Shown here: positions 1 to 13,985 of the stretch, piece after piece
Position numbering within the stretch: the first letter of the stretch is position 1
Layout: every line of letters starts with the position of its first letter
Assembly: GCF_000150275.1 (NCBI RefSeq)
Contig: NW_002060948.1
Location: forward strand, 3,918,759-3,982,758
Length of the DNA stretch: 64,000 bases
DNA from: Trichoplax adhaerens
Taxonomy: Eukaryota; Placozoa; Uniplacotomia; Trichoplacea; Trichoplacidae
Direction: 5' to 3'
The notes under the pieces: model-generated
The model's input: only the letters and a program-made list of their open reading frames with translations
What the model was told of the DNA's origin: nothing
The model's database searches: none
Position numbers and translations under genes: made by a program

Positions 1-3000
1 CGACGTAATTGTTTTATGCTAGCAAATACATTGTCTTAGTAGATATTGATTGTAATGTAGCGATTCGATTGACTATATAGTATAAGAAATTTCATTATAC
101 TATATTAATATCAAATAAATTATTTTTAGAAATTTAGTCAAGGAATAATTGTATATTTGGATAGCGTCCTATTTCAAGATGGTATCGTCACCAACATTGG
201 AGAGGTTAGTTAATAGACTGTATTTATATTTTGTCACATTAATAGAATTCGACCTTGTTAGCTAGTTCTGTAAATTTTTTTAAGATTATTACTGTTTTGG
301 CAGATACTGGCTGATCGAATTCTCAGTATTTATTGGCAGACAAAACCGGATTCGTTATCAAAAGTTATGCTGCAATCTAATTTAAAAAATTTCAGTGCAG
401 GTGCGAATGTTATCAACACATATTTTTTTGTATTTTTTTGACGATACATATCCCTGTATTGTATACTAAACTGTATGATTCTTGTATTGCAGAATGTGGT
501 GTTCGTCTTTTAGAGCATCTTAAAAGTTATACATCACCTGATTTTAAGTTAGTCCTACCAATCAAGGAACTATTTATTTCGATGAATATTAATTGGGATC
601 TTACCTTGCAATGCCTTTGTTTTTGCTTATAACAGATTTACAGACCTTGATAAAGCTATGCTTATATCGCAGCATATGATACTTTGTAATCTAGAAAAGG
701 CAGAATCTTTATTATCGGAATTCACCTGTGATCAGTTAATTCATATTTGTGTAGAGTATCCTTTGCTTTTAACAAATCCTACTGACCGATTAACATCATT
801 TGGGCAGGTAAGTACTGTATAATATATGTTTATATTAATAATACTATATTGATATACTGTATTTTAATTATGTAAATATAAATTTATGAATTTGATAATA
901 GTTATTACGTCGAAATTGTCCTCAAGCTGCAATTGATGGTTTACTCCTATTGCTTGACAAAAAAGTTGTTACGTTAGATGAGTCAATCAAGATCCTACAG
1001 GTAAGGTTATATCAATATCAGTTTATAATCTTATTTTGAGTTGTTATTTGGCTATTTAAATGTTTTAACTTATTTTTTCTTTTATTTTCATTTACTGCAT
1101 AACAATAGATTCCATGTACTGGCTCAATTAATAACCATACTCAATTGCGCATCTTTTTAGAACAAGTACTTCTCGGTTCGTATCACTGCATCCATAGTGT
1201 CTTAATTTATCTTGATGTAGCAGGAAGAAAAGTTACTGCTATTTCGATTGTCATTGCCTAAAAGATTTTATCTTTTGCAATTGCATTGGCATAGGTAAAA
1301 ACTATGTCAAATATTATGAAGAATGTGAGGTATGTTACTGTATGTTTATTTGCAAATCTGTGTAAATGCTTAAGCATATCAATTCTATATCGACAATAGT
1401 TAACTAATATAAAAACTATTTAGATACTGCTGATTGAGAGGTATTTATCACGGCTAGTGGAGAAACAAGTCTACGTTGCCCAATATCGAGGAAATACACT
1501 AAATATTGTTTCGGTATTTATACTGAATAAGAACAATCATAATTAATTTAAATATCAGGAATTAGTAAGAACCATTTTCTGACTTTAAATTTTGATAATT
1601 TTGGCAGTTTCTTGGTAATGGTCACTTTGCAAAAAGGTTTCTTTGGCTGGATAGTCTTCCACCTTTCGAAGGTCTGCTACTGTTGATATTCCTTTATAGG
1701 AAAATATCCGTAAAATTAGATTCAATATGGCTGTAGTTATTTTAAACGCTACTAGCTATTATGCTACTAAATCCTCGTATACCTTAATCATACTAATTTA
1801 TAGAGTAAAGCAGTAATAACGAAAATTAATTAGCCTTCATTAATTTATAACACCAACGACTATTACGGTCATTAGGCTATAATTACGGTAGCCTTCCATT
1901 TGAATGGATCAACATTACAAATTTTATTTGCTTATATAGCAAATTTATTAGAATATCTGGTAGGCTGAAGCTGAGATATAGTAATTAGCTAGAAATAATT
2001 TAAGCTAATAGTAACGAAGAGAAAGTGATTTTCATATTAGTATTTTAGATTTTAATATACTCTGAGTTCGAGTTTAGACAAGCAAATAATTAATTTTATG
2101 TTTCAGAGATGATTGCTTAAACTTAGTATTACTTTATTCTACTGGAATAGCAATGTAAAATTACATACTTTACTTGTGTAATTTCTGAAGAGAAAGACAT
2201 TAAATTTATTTATCTATTAATTCCAAGGTGAAGCGCCCGAACAGATACGTTGTAAAAGAGGAAAACGAGGACAGCCTATTAATCGACTATCAGGACGACA
2301 GCAATCGACAGCAGATCCACATAGTGATATTGAATGTTGCTGTCAGCTATGTTGTCAGATATTGCTAAAATTACAAGTAAGGCAGTGTTTTGATTTTATT
2401 AGATGATTCTCCTAGTATATATTAGAGCTACTTTTAGCTTAAGATTATCATTGACATTTCTAGTCCCTTCTGTGCTCAAAATATGTTACAACCAAGGCTG
2501 CAGATTATGTGTTATCGTACATAAATACAAACGGAAAAGAATTTCGAATACCATGTACTCTATCGTTAAAGCTGCTTTGCTTTCCAATTGTTAACCAGCA
2601 TCAACATGTAATGTAGCCATTAATTCTATTGTACATTTTTAAAAGTGATTTATATTTCTTAATATTACTCAATGCTTACGTAAACCGATGCAATAGGCTA
2701 CTGCACTATTACTAGAAAGCTGTCCAAATATTACCGTTAGCTATACCCAGGATATATTTGAAGATAAAACTGAACTGGTTGGTGATATAATCGAAACTCG
2801 AATGGATAGTACTTAAGTAGCATCTGTTCTTATCAATCAAGTGTTGTTAATAAAAAAGTTCTTCGTAAAAATGTAACGTTAGCCGCTAAAATCATGACGA
2901 TATCGATATACAAAGAGAATGAATTAGTGATTATCTTGATTTGAAAAGATTAAAATATGATCTTCAAATTACTTCTTTTTAATCGTAAATATTTTTATTC

Positions 3001-3569
3001 TTTATCAGGTTTAAAAGATACTATTTAGTCCAGTCATTAAGATAATATTTATAATTTGTTGTGAATAGTAATAATTGATGATATCGTAATATGGATAAAA
3101 ATTAACAGTAGTTATTAGGAGTACAAGAATGAATTTTGTTGCTATCTAGTACTTACTTTTATGTTTTCCAATGACTATCTGAAATTGTTTATATCTTTTT
3201 CAGTGGATTGCTTTATATAAGTCGCTTTTGACCAAATCAAAGATACCATCTACAAGCGCAGATAAAGGTATCTACCTAGAGATTTTGAAAGGTAAGATTT
3301 CTGTTAAGTTTTTATCGTTTGCTGAATGGATTGTAGATAAATAATACATTTATCAATAATCTAAAAATTTCGGCATTCCATCAGGTTTAATGGGGCGATT
3401 AGTTACATTTTTACACATGAACGAATTTCTGGATATCCTACCTGACGACGGATCAGTTAAATTTTTCTTGCCCTACGTTATAAGGTCATACCAATGGAAC
3501 CTGGCACAAGCTATGAAAACTGAGTTTTCAGAGGATTTAAATTCTTCAGACTGGGATTTTAATGTATGA
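1..3569 (+). CDS. HPS3: HPS3, BLOC-2 complex subunit, C-terminal part (5' end outside window)
   Basis: HPS3 is a subunit of BLOC-2, which sends cargo from endosomes to lysosome-related organelles. Exons that read through in frame: about 165-204 (uncertain), 304-399, 492-547, 636-807, 902-1000, 1109-1175, about 1425-1510, 1609-1669, 2227-2378, 2699-2800, 3205-3291 and 3385-3569. Peptides such as LLLLLDKKVVTLDESIKIL and LESCPNITVSYTQDIFEDK fit the alpha-helical solenoid. The strongest sign is the C-terminal exon (3385-3569): FLDILPDDGSVKFFLPYVI resembles the end of vertebrate HPS3 as I recall it (a VLPEDG...FFLPYLL motif). This protein carries an extra tail of about 20 residues, NLAQAMKTEF onward. 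AATAAA at 3632-3637 is a likely polyadenylation signal. The N-terminal half lies upstream of base 1. VPS39-like solenoid proteins share the LLP..FLP motif but match less well overall. Confidence 0.85.
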
Positions 3570-5388
3570 TGATGGGGATAATAATTTATCAAAGCTTTAC
3601 CAACTTAAGACTCTAATTACAAAATACTTGAAATAAATTCAGTACTATCATTTTTGGTTTATACAGCTTACACGTTGTAATAACGAATAGTATAGCCATA
3701 TACTATATTACCGGTATTGTTGATATTTTAGCGAACTTGTGCTTAATATAATTATAATCAAAAATCTCTTTATTATTACTTAGTCTGTTAGGGTTTGTTA
3801 CTGTGATAGTATTACTGTAATTGCTATTTATGCAATAACATCTCTTCAATATTCCAATATGAGGCTCTCCTAAACTCTTCTATTTTGAATACATTTTATA
3901 GTGATCTTTACTATCGAGATATTAAAATCTCGCTAGCGTTATTTTCTATAGATCAAAATCCAGTATAGGCTCAATTAAAGGGGCTTAATACTGTAGAACA
4001 GTATATTCTCGAATGTTCATTACCATATTTTTATCAGAGGCATTACTACGTCTTATCAACATCGAATGCAAATTTACTAATGAACTAAAGGGTAACTCTC
4101 TTGCTTATAAGCACTTTAGCTTGGCAATATATATCATAACGTATAAATTTAAATTGTACCAGTGTAAAGGAAAAACTAGCTACAGATATTTATTTTTTGT
4201 ACCAACTGTGATACAGGTATTTATCCAATATACCATATCATTTGGCTGATTTAGACTAAACCTTTGCTAGATTATGAAATTCATCATTTATAACTTTGTA
4301 TCTAGCCCATTTTATTTTTGATATGCTTGCACGGCAATTAATGGGTGTAGATCTATCTGTCCAATGTAATTTCATCGAAGAAATTAGAGATTTAGATGTT
4401 ATGAAATCACGATGTATCAATTTGTATGTCTTATTACATAATACTTGTATGCTTATAATTATTTTTGATATCCTATATAACACAGAAACGAATTTACAGT
4501 ATTAGTGTATAACTCTAGCTTATCTGGTCTATATTTGATCGGCTTCTAAAGTCGGAAAATAAAGGCATAACTTTCCATTCCGCAGTACAAAATGTAACTG
4601 TCGTAATAAATGCAGTATGCAAAAATTAATTTTTAGAATCCAAATAAAATTCAAGAAGTATTACCTTTGCTATGTACGATTAATGTCGATACTAGAGATA
4701 AAGCTGGACTGTACTATTTCCATTCATAGAGCTTACATTAAAGTTTGTGGATAAGTGTGATACGGTAAAAGTTGGTAAACTCATCTAATATTACATATCA
4801 AAAGTATGATAGTTGATATTCCTATCAATCTGTTTTATATTAGATCGAGCGATGTCAGGAGAAGATGTACATATACTGTATAATACATGTAACGAATAGA
4901 CATCATTGGAATACCATATGTCAAGAGATACGCTACAGGGATTCATAATAGCTGAATTAATTTCAAAGTACAAGAACTCTAATCTCTAGTAAATTTTCTG
5001 TAAAAATTTGACTCTTCAATCTATGGATTAGTCGCTTATAATTTTCAGGACGATCGTAATAATCTATAAAAATTGGAACTTTATTAGAATATCAGTATGA
5101 AAATATCAAAATTTGAAAAAATTTTGTCGAGAAAGTTAGTTCAATTGTTGTTTTCGGTAGTTGGTAACAAAAATTAGATCTTTAAGAAACCTTTTTTTAA
5201 CCTAACTATCTACTGTATTTTGTGGCTGGTTATGAAACGAAATCTATACATTATAATTAAAGAATACAAGCTACTAACCTATACAGAAAAAAAATGAGAA
5301 TTTTATTTACAAAGTATACATCGTACAATGGCGTTTACTATACTAGTTTAACGCATAATATAAATTTGAACTATATCAGGATAGAAAC
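3570..5388. other. Intergenic, tail-to-tail region between HPS3 and CLCN2-like genes
   Basis: This AT-rich stretch separates the 3' ends of two convergent genes. It contains the HPS3 polyadenylation signal at 3632 and, on the minus strand, TTTATT at 5302-5307 (AATAAA for the CLCN2-like transcript, about 80 bases past its stop). The short open frames here overlap one another on both strands, lack splice context and resemble no family I know. I see no coding gene. Confidence 0.6.
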
Positions 5389-8300
5389 TTATTGATTTTC
5401 TGATTCCGATCCGGTAAAACTATTCCTGTTTCTATTTGGCATGCGATAGTAAACTGATGAGGTTTCTCTCATAATTTTCCTGCCTTCGATTGCCAGTTGT
5501 AGCTAAGTATTGGCAAAATAAGTAGAAAAGTTAATATTAGATTTAATCTATCTTCCTTGATCAGTTATCTTTCTACGAATTACTAAAACAGCATTAGCCT
5601 AACCTCTTTCAAGGCAACAACACCAACCAATTTACCAATTGTAGTTACGTATGCGTGCGATAGCCCAAGGATTGAAAATAACGAATGTGTCTATAAAATC
5701 ATACGCCATTAGTTATTAAGTAAAATAAGATAGTAAGGCCCTATCCATATCCTCATCTATTCATCATAAACCTTTTAATAATTACCTTATGGAGTGATGT
5801 TCTTTCGACTAACTGAAATGGGGCAGGATCGATATGACATTCACTAAAATCTATAGTTTCCTGCAGTTTTTCTTTATACAATTCGTGATCCTATAACAGT
5901 AATTTAAATTTAGAGTTGGAAATTATTACAGATAGTTCATGTCAACGAAATGGTTAATTATTTATATGCTATTTCTGGTAGAACACTAACCGTGGGAGTT
6001 AAATTGAATCCAGTTTCGTTTTCTTCTAAGAGTTGCTATAACACGATTATACATAAAGATAAATTAGAAAGGGTCATGGCTACAATTATAATGACTTTTT
6101 ATGTAATTCTTTAATAAATTCAAAATAACCTCTTGATCTTGAGATTGTGATCGAGAAATGCCTTGAAACAAATTTTGTAACGATGCTGGTACTATTGTAA
6201 ATTCCAATATAAAACAAACAGGAAGGTATTTTAAATTTCTTAATATTATAGGTGGAAAACCATTTTCGTAATTACAATCTTCTTACACAAATTGCTGCGT
6301 GAGGATTTGGATGACATGCGACGCAAAGTTTTGCTTACGGATGAAGAAATCTAATAAGTAAAGTTTTAGCAATTACCGATAGGAAACATACTCAGTAATG
6401 ACGGAAAAGAATCCAACATTATTTTTAACCAGTATTCTGCATTACCTCAACACTTGTTGATTGTGCTTGTGAGTTATCGTCGGAGATACCATTTCTAGGT
6501 TAATTAAGAGACAAATAATATCATTATAAAAATTACGTTTCCTTAGACGCTTAGTCCACCATTTGGACTTACTCTGCTCCATCTTTATGGTTGTCTTCAT
6601 TTTCATCATTAACAGTTGATTCTAGCTGATCGCGTTTAGGTTCTGTTGTCGGCTGTGACGTAGATACTTCTTGGGCGACTTTGTTGATATACCTTGCTAG
6701 TAGGCCTTCTAGTTGCTTACGTTGCAATGATCCAAGCAAGACCATTGAATCTGCATATGTATTATAAACTATTACTTTCAATCTATCATCATGTTCAATT
6801 AATCTACAGCGGTAGACTATAGATTGCAAAATTTACTCCTTTCAACATAAATAGTACTGTAGTGTTTACCAGCTGACTCTACCAGAGGAAACGATTTTAA
6901 CTTTGTGGTTTCTAGTAGCTTGTCCAGATCTTCGTAAGATGATTTATATGATAGATACTTTATATCTGTTCGCATTATATCGGAGACGTAAATATCGTAA
7001 GCCCTGCCATATAATGAAAATAGATTAACCAATTTATTGAATACTCTAACATCAACTTCATGATGCCTACTTGTCCTCATAAATTTCTGGTAAATAAGGG
7101 AGTTTCTTAATTTGTATTATACTGTCATAAAACGAAGGTTGCAATTTTGTAGCAATGGCATTCGAAATTAACACTGCAACCTAAAATAAGGCAGAGAATG
7201 ATGCATTTAGTATCTATTATAAGCTTAAAATATTAAAAAATTATAAAAATATGAATATTATTACGTTGTATGGTACCTACCATGACGGGAATAATATGAA
7301 CGATTTGACCTGTGTTTTCGAAAGCATTACAAGGAGCAGTTATATAAATGAAATCGTAAAATGTTTGTATGTTAAAGACATAAATTTCCTTTTGGCGAAC
7401 CTGTTAATTCAAAAACGATTACAGAAACAGAAATTGTATGGGTAACGCTACCCGCCAATGCCGCAGCACCAATAACTGCATATCCTCCAGGAACGATCGG
7501 TGAAAATAACCCGTCGCCGCTACGAATACCTAATGGAAACCACGCCGCCATTGCTTCTCCAATTAATCTTCCAAATGCAGCCCCTACCGTTTGCAATACC
7601 ACAGTATTAGTAGAGTGTTGACTTGCAACACATGTATTTTAACATACCTATTATGAAAACGGGTAAAACAACTCCACAAGGTATTGGCAAGGCAACACTT
7701 GCAGCCGTCCAGAAGAACTGTAAAATAAAGAAATTTCTTATCATTTAGTAGTCGCTTTGATAAATAATTGAATACCCGGGTAAAAATCATTCTGTTATAC
7801 CTGAAAGATGATGAAAAGTAACAAGCTAACGTAAATGTTAGGATGATCCCAATGATCTAATATCTTTTGAGCTTTAATGTTATCAGCATGACCCCTATAC
7901 CAAGTCGCGTTAGAAAATAACTCATCTATAGCTTCTTTAGGAGTGACCTGAATTTAAAGACATCAATTACAGATGGGAAGCACTATATGATACGAGTATA
8001 AATTGAACTATCTATTAGATCCACTTACAATAGATGCCATATAACGTCCAAGTCCCAAAGGAAATGTTAACGAAAAATAGATAAAACAGATGATAGCAGG
8101 ATAGAGAAATATGCTGCAAGCAACAAATTAAATAAGAGCATTTGTAAGAACATTGCAGAAAGTATCAAACAAGTTAGGATCAATATGAGGCAATTTCAAG
8201 GAAATGTAAGTACCTTTTGCGAAAAAATTTAGACACGACATTTTTTCGATACTTTCGTCGAAGTTCAATTAATTTTCGATGTAAATATACAAAAAGTGCT

Positions 8301-11300
8301 CCACTAAATCCGCTGACAATTCTATAATAAGCAAACGAAAATACAGTAAGCTAGCAATATAAATACTTTTGACACGATAGATCTTAAAGATTTTTCAAGT
8401 TTAAGATAGTAGTATTATACCCAATAAAGATAAATGCGAGCATTTCAGTCATATCAAAAGGAAAGTCAACACGGAAATGGGTGCTAAATAGCGCAGTAAT
8501 AGTTTCTATTAAGAGAAGAAAAAAAAGATAGATTATTAACAAAAGTAAGTTGCCATAAAATAGAATTACATAACCAATCCCATTTCGTTTTATCTATCAG
8601 TTATGTGATGAAAGTTAGACTTGAGACTATATGTAAGGTAATCATCTTCAAATATACTAACGTTCTTCACGATCCCAAACTGATAAAAGACGAAATACGA
8701 AAGCGCCGCAAACTGCTGAAAAAAATCCCCTCCAGTAATTTCTTACAGCAAAATGGGTTGATGTTACTTCAATACTGAATAAGACGCCTATAAACAAAGT
8801 TGACCAGGATCAAAACGTTATGATACATATAACTTTACTATGAATAGTACTTAAGATCATTTCAAAAGATAGTCTAACTAAATGAGTTTATTCTGAATAT
8901 TAAAAGAGAGGATAAGTACCTCCTATAGGTGCTGCAAAGTTGGATGATACACCTACAGCGCATGCTGCTGCAAGCAAATCCATGTTGTGCGATTCATTCT
9001 AGGGTCATGAGAAAGGTATCAGGTTACGACAAGAACTGAAAGTTGTAGTACCACTTGATGAAGATAATATTTTATCAATAGTATTGTAATTAATGTATGA
9101 GAGTAAAGCTAAATATTACCTTGTACAATCCTCGAAATACTCCCAATATACGATTCATGATAGATGCGACAATACTAGCTATGTGTACGAAAGGGCCCTG
9201 GCCATAATTATATGTTTAATTCAATTTTTTAGTGATATACAAAACAATACAACAATAGTATCGTACTACGTAGGTTTTATAGCTACTCTACCATGGAATA
9301 TTAAATCTATTAGGATAGCTCAAGCCTGTAATTTTACCTCCTTGCCTATTGGCATACCACTGCCAGCTGCAGCTATTAAACCAACCTAATCAATAAGCAT
9401 GTTATAATGTTAAGCAAGTTTTTAAAATACGGTTACTTAAAATGGTATTTCCCTTACTGGATTAAGCAGTATAGTAAGCCAGTGCATAATTTTTAGAGCT
9501 ATCGGTATTTAAACGATTATTTAATTGAGCTTAACTTACAGATTTAGCAATTAATGCTCTAAAAGAAAGATAATGATGGAGAGAGTAACCACGCATAATT
9601 GTTTTCATTTCTGGGATTCCCGATCCTAATTAAAGCCAACGAAATATACAGTAAAAATAAAGCAAGAAAACACGTTCATAGAGTATGTATAGATCTAACT
9701 AGCATGCCTACGCTATCACATAGGAAAATTTATATATTATATTATATATGTTTACGGCTGTAATTTACCGATAGCATGTATGGAACATAATTTGACAAAT
9801 CCAACGCTAAATAATAGGAAAATCATAGGTAGAAATACCCAAGCCAGATATTGCAAGAAACCACTATGTTTCGCAGATTGATAAGCTAAAATATGAGCTA
9901 TATTTGCATAAGAAAAATAGAGAGAATAAAATATAATAATCATTATAAGTAAAGTGATCAAATTGGAGTAAGTACAGATGTAATTTACCAGCTAACAGAT
10001 AACTAGAATATCAATTCAAACTAGCTATCATTAAAAAGTAAGACAATACAAATCTAGCAGCAGCTAGCTCTTACCATGTTGAATTTGTGTGATACAATAG
10101 TCTATAAGAAAACTTAATAATGCCATGATGATTCCAAGTACTAACAAATAAATCCAATCTAATCCGATATATTCGAAGATTAATTTATGAATCCAAGCAG
10201 GGCACTCTAGATGAATAATCCATTGTAAGAACAGATTAGCCTCATATAAAAATTGCTAGAACAGATCTTAGCCTCACAGTATAGATGTTATCGGCGTATT
10301 TTCAGTATATGATACAGTATACGAGAAATGTACGAATTTTAAATACTGAAAGAGTACTATTACGTTTATCATATTATCCAGTTGCAACGATACTAGTAAA
10401 GTATAATAACGTGTGTAATTGCTAAACTATAATTATCTAATACGCGTATATATAAGGCATGCTGTAGTTTAATATTTATTACTTACTAGAACAATTATCA
10501 CGGCTATAACGTGAAATTGGAGTAGTTTGGATATGAATTTCTCCATCGTCGTCATTGTCGTCTGTACGATTTCTGTGTAACTGATTGGTTTGTTCACGAG
10601 CAAAGGCTTGTAATTCATTGGTAAATCGCCCATATACCTAATAATATTTTAAACACGCAGGAATAGGGAAAATTTAAATAGGCATTTCATTCGGAAAAAT
10701 CAGATATCAATATCCTTATGCTCCTACAAGAATGACAACAAATTTTCTCGAATTCTCTCAACATAAAGTAATTTATCGTCATTGATGTCAACTTTCATTT
10801 ATTGCTATAGTTTCATTATGACGGCTCTTGTAGAATTCGTTCAAAATGAAGTAGTTCTTCGTCATCGATGAGTACTTATACTTATTGGTACAGCTTATTT
10901 TATGACAGTTCTTCTTGAACTTTTTAGAATAAAATAATTTTTCGTCATCGATGTCAACTTGTAACTTATTGCTATAGTTTAATTATGACAGCTATTGTAA
11001 ATTCTTTCAAAATAAAGTCATTTTTCGTTACCGATGTCTACTTTTTACTCATGACTACAGCTTAATTTACGACGGCTCCTTGAAATTTTTCGTCATGGAT
11101 GTGTTTTTTGACTCATTACTGTACCATCCTTACAGCCTGTTTGGCAATTATTTACATTACAGTTTTTAATTAGTGTATTGGTTTATAGTTGTTGTTGGAT
11201 CATGAGTTGATAAATCGGATGATCATGGGCTTTATAGGAAGAGGATGCAAGATTACGATAGTTTTCATCTACGCCTACGATGAATTGACTTCAAGTTAAT

Positions 11301-13483
11301 TATCGCCTTGATCTATCATCATCGTCGTAGAGTAATACATATTACACAATAGTGTATGATCATGGTCGAGATAGATTATATCATATTATTGAGGAGCACT
11401 AAAAGTTCGTAGTAAAGCGAAAGACCGCCATCAAGGTTAACTGTACTGTCAACTATTTCAAGCTATACCCAAAAATGGCTTCTATCCGTCATCAATTGTG
11501 CTGGCAACAAGACGTAAAGTAAACCAAGTGAAAACAGCCAAAATCAAACAACAGCCATTCAAGCTCTACTATACAATTTCCATACGGCCCTAAGGATATC
11601 CATTATTCATCCATGGCAAGAGAACAATCATCAAAATCATTATTTACTTGAATATTAAATTCTGTCATCTAATGGAAGACATTCCTTGTCATGGCTATTG
11701 TATGCATTACCAAATACATGTCGTGTGTATTCGTTTGAATCCTTTCAAGGGGATAAAATGCCAATAAAACAGCGACAGAGCAATAAATTTGGAAGTGATC
11801 ATTTGTCATGTAGGAAGAGATGCCAACAATATCTGTCTCTTCCTTTAATTAAAGACAACATGAAGATTGGTTCATGCTGAGTTGATTCATAGTTACTTAG
11901 CAAGACGAGTAGATCAATCATTGTTTAACGCCGAGGAGTAAAAGTTTATCATGGAATAATTAATTCATAACGAGCTGTGCATGATTGTAAGTACGTATTC
12001 ATTCTTATTTCAATAAGTAAGTTAATTAAATGGAGACGATCAGAAGAATTGGATAAAGACGTTCAGCTTAGCTTACACCAACATCAATTCACGACAGTTA
12101 TTAATAATAACAACAAGGCACATAATAACTATTATTTACCAATTAATGCATCCCTATTCTAAATCATAACAAATTAATATACGTAGTATAAAATGCTACA
12201 CGAGTCTCTAAGTTTATCAGGATATCTCATGTTAAGCAGATGATATTATTTCCACCAGGATGGTGGAAAAGGGAAGATTTTCACGTTGATACAGGCTAGT
12301 CTAGTTTAAGACGTATGAGAAATTTCAGCCCTTGTACCACGTAGTTATATCAGGATTAGTTTGGGTAAGATTGTGAGTCGTCTCTGAATGTAAAAAGAAT
12401 CTAGATAATTTAGCAGTTATGATAACATGAAGGTTATTCAACCGATGAAGATCTACGCGTATCTTGACACTATACTAACATCCTAATCGAAGGAAAACAA
12501 AGTCGACTACTCATGGGCTTGCAAGGGCTACTTAGAGTAAAGATTAGATGTGGTCGATCTCAAGCTTGGAGATTTTCTAGCTCAACTCATTATCTCCACC
12601 TAGCAGTTAAGATAATACGAAAGTTCTGTACAGTTGATGGAGATCAATGTTAATAGCGTGGAAGGAAAATAAATGCTGACGGAACTAGAGGATTCGAGTA
12701 AATGCTGGATGCAGTCGAGCTAGAATCCCAAAATAACCCGGAATCAGTTCAATCTAAATGAATTTTAATCTTGTATCTTTGAGTATTATCGATTGATTTG
12801 AAAACGATAATACTGTACTTTAGAAACTGGCTATTTTAATTCCAAATGTTATCCATCATCTATTCTATCTATAGCAAGACTTTAGGTAGTAAATGATGAC
12901 TTCACATTGGATTTCATCTCTTCCTTCCGTGATGGTGGGACGAGTTATCTCGGGCTGGCACCGATACCGACTGTTTACCATCAGCAAGCTGTATCTCTAT
13001 GGTATGCACTGGTTTTACGGCTTTACAAACAGGATTTACAGATACAACAAATGCATTAATGTTATAACAATCTAGACTATGCCGTAGTGGCATTACTTTA
13101 GCTGGAATGCTATAAGAAAATAACATTGATCAAGTAAACATGTTGTGGAAAAGACGATCGCTCTAGAAAGCGTTGATAGCAAAGATACGATGGGATTGTT
13201 TACGCTTATGATCCGCTCCCCTTTTCAACATTCAAGCTCGATTTGGTGATTGATCATGACTGAACTACTCTCCACTCAATACAACTGTAATGATCGCTAA
13301 TACTGTAAATCATCAAGATTGGGATATTTTAAAGTACTTTATTTCAACTCTTATAGTGATGGAAAGTCGAAGGCCACTAGAGGATGAAAATCAACCCGAT
13401 TAATCAATCTATCCATCAATCAATTGGACATGATTACATACCAATGTTTGCTCATAGTTGTATCCCTCTTCTTGCGTTGCCAT
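5389..13483 (-). CDS. CLCN2: ClC-2 type voltage-gated chloride channel, complete, about 24 coding exons
   Basis: A homodimeric plasma-membrane chloride channel of the ClC-1/2/K branch. Exons in transcript order: 13442-13483 ([14 protein letters not shown]), 10487-10637, 10075-10206, 9769-9885, 9540-9625, 9338-9385, 9120-9197, 8920-8998, 8662-8787, 8421-8505, 8214-8321, 8029-8113, 7801-7947, 7648-7717, 7401-7583, 7281-7309, 7071-7180, 6870-7003, 6573-6750, 6446-6494, about 6289-6334, about 6120-6200, about 5993-6036, 5785-5889, 5605-5683 and 5389-about 5505. The exons near 6.0-6.3 kb are less certain. Selectivity motifs are intact: GSGIPEMK, then GKE|GPFVH with the gating glutamate as the last codon of its exon. 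[13 protein letters not shown] and [20 protein letters not shown] follow. Two cytoplasmic CBS domains are present, the first at [22 protein letters not shown] and the second after the conserved [16 protein letters not shown]. The protein ends TGSESENQ. Confidence 0.95.
10740..11125. repeat. Minisatellite, about 4 diverged copies of a ~100 bp unit
   Basis: Each unit contains a version of 'gtcatcgatgtcaact', a 'cttattgctatagttt' segment and 'attatgacggct', seen near 10780, 10860, 10940, 11030 and 11095. Copies differ by substitutions and small indels, so the array is not recent. It lies inside the first intron of the CLCN2-like gene. Confidence 0.75.
12400..12665. repeat. Diverged pair of repeat units about 190 bp apart
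   Basis: 'tagcagttatgataacatga' near 12412 and 'tagcagttaagataatacga' near 12600 head two related segments, each followed by a related 'gatggagatc'-type segment. The similarity is patchy. The pair is in the first CLCN2 intron, which otherwise shows nothing coding between 11125 and 13441. Confidence 0.35.
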
Positions 13484-13985
13484 TCCAGATAGGATGATTA
13501 AGGATAGATCATGGATCGATGATGGCTAGAATAGAGGAAATCAGTGGATAAGAGCAATAAAATGGATCAAAATTGCCAATGGATGACTAATTAGCAGGAC
13601 TGGTTCTATCCTGCCTCGAAAAAAATGACGACGACTATGCCAGAGCTACAGTATAAAACTTCTCTGAGATGGTTGCCGTACTGTAAACTGCTGTGCAGAT
13701 ATATTGTCATGTATGTATATCCATTTTATTCTATAGTGATAGTGGGTAAACGATACCTATATCAGACTGGAGCTTTGGTTGACCACTTATTTTGCACAGG
13801 ATTGTCTCCCGTCACCGCAATGGTACTGTACACTGTACAGCACAGTGCTCAAATCGCCAACTAGTATTGCATACTGTAGAGCTTGACTGTAGCATTCAAT
13901 AGCGCTTACGCATAGAAATTATAGTGTAAAAACTGGCTCTATGGAGTAGCATGTTTAGTATCGCTTGGCCAGCAAATGAAAGCAA
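13484..13985. other. Upstream of the CLCN2-like gene; probable 5' UTR and promoter region
   Basis: Sequence upstream of the CLCN2 start codon on the minus strand. It should hold the 5' UTR and promoter, but no clear TATA box is visible. An open frame on the plus strand (13625-13864) has no family resemblance, splice context or codon pattern that would support a gene. Confidence 0.35.

Noticed and set aside
4256-4505. Overlapping open frames on both strands downstream of HPS3
   Set aside because: Mutually overlapping, short, without splice signals or homology; expected by chance.
12914-13126. Minus-strand 70-codon frame near the CLCN2 first exon
   Set aside because: Lies downstream of the first exon donor, inside the intron, and matches no ClC sequence or retroelement domain I know.
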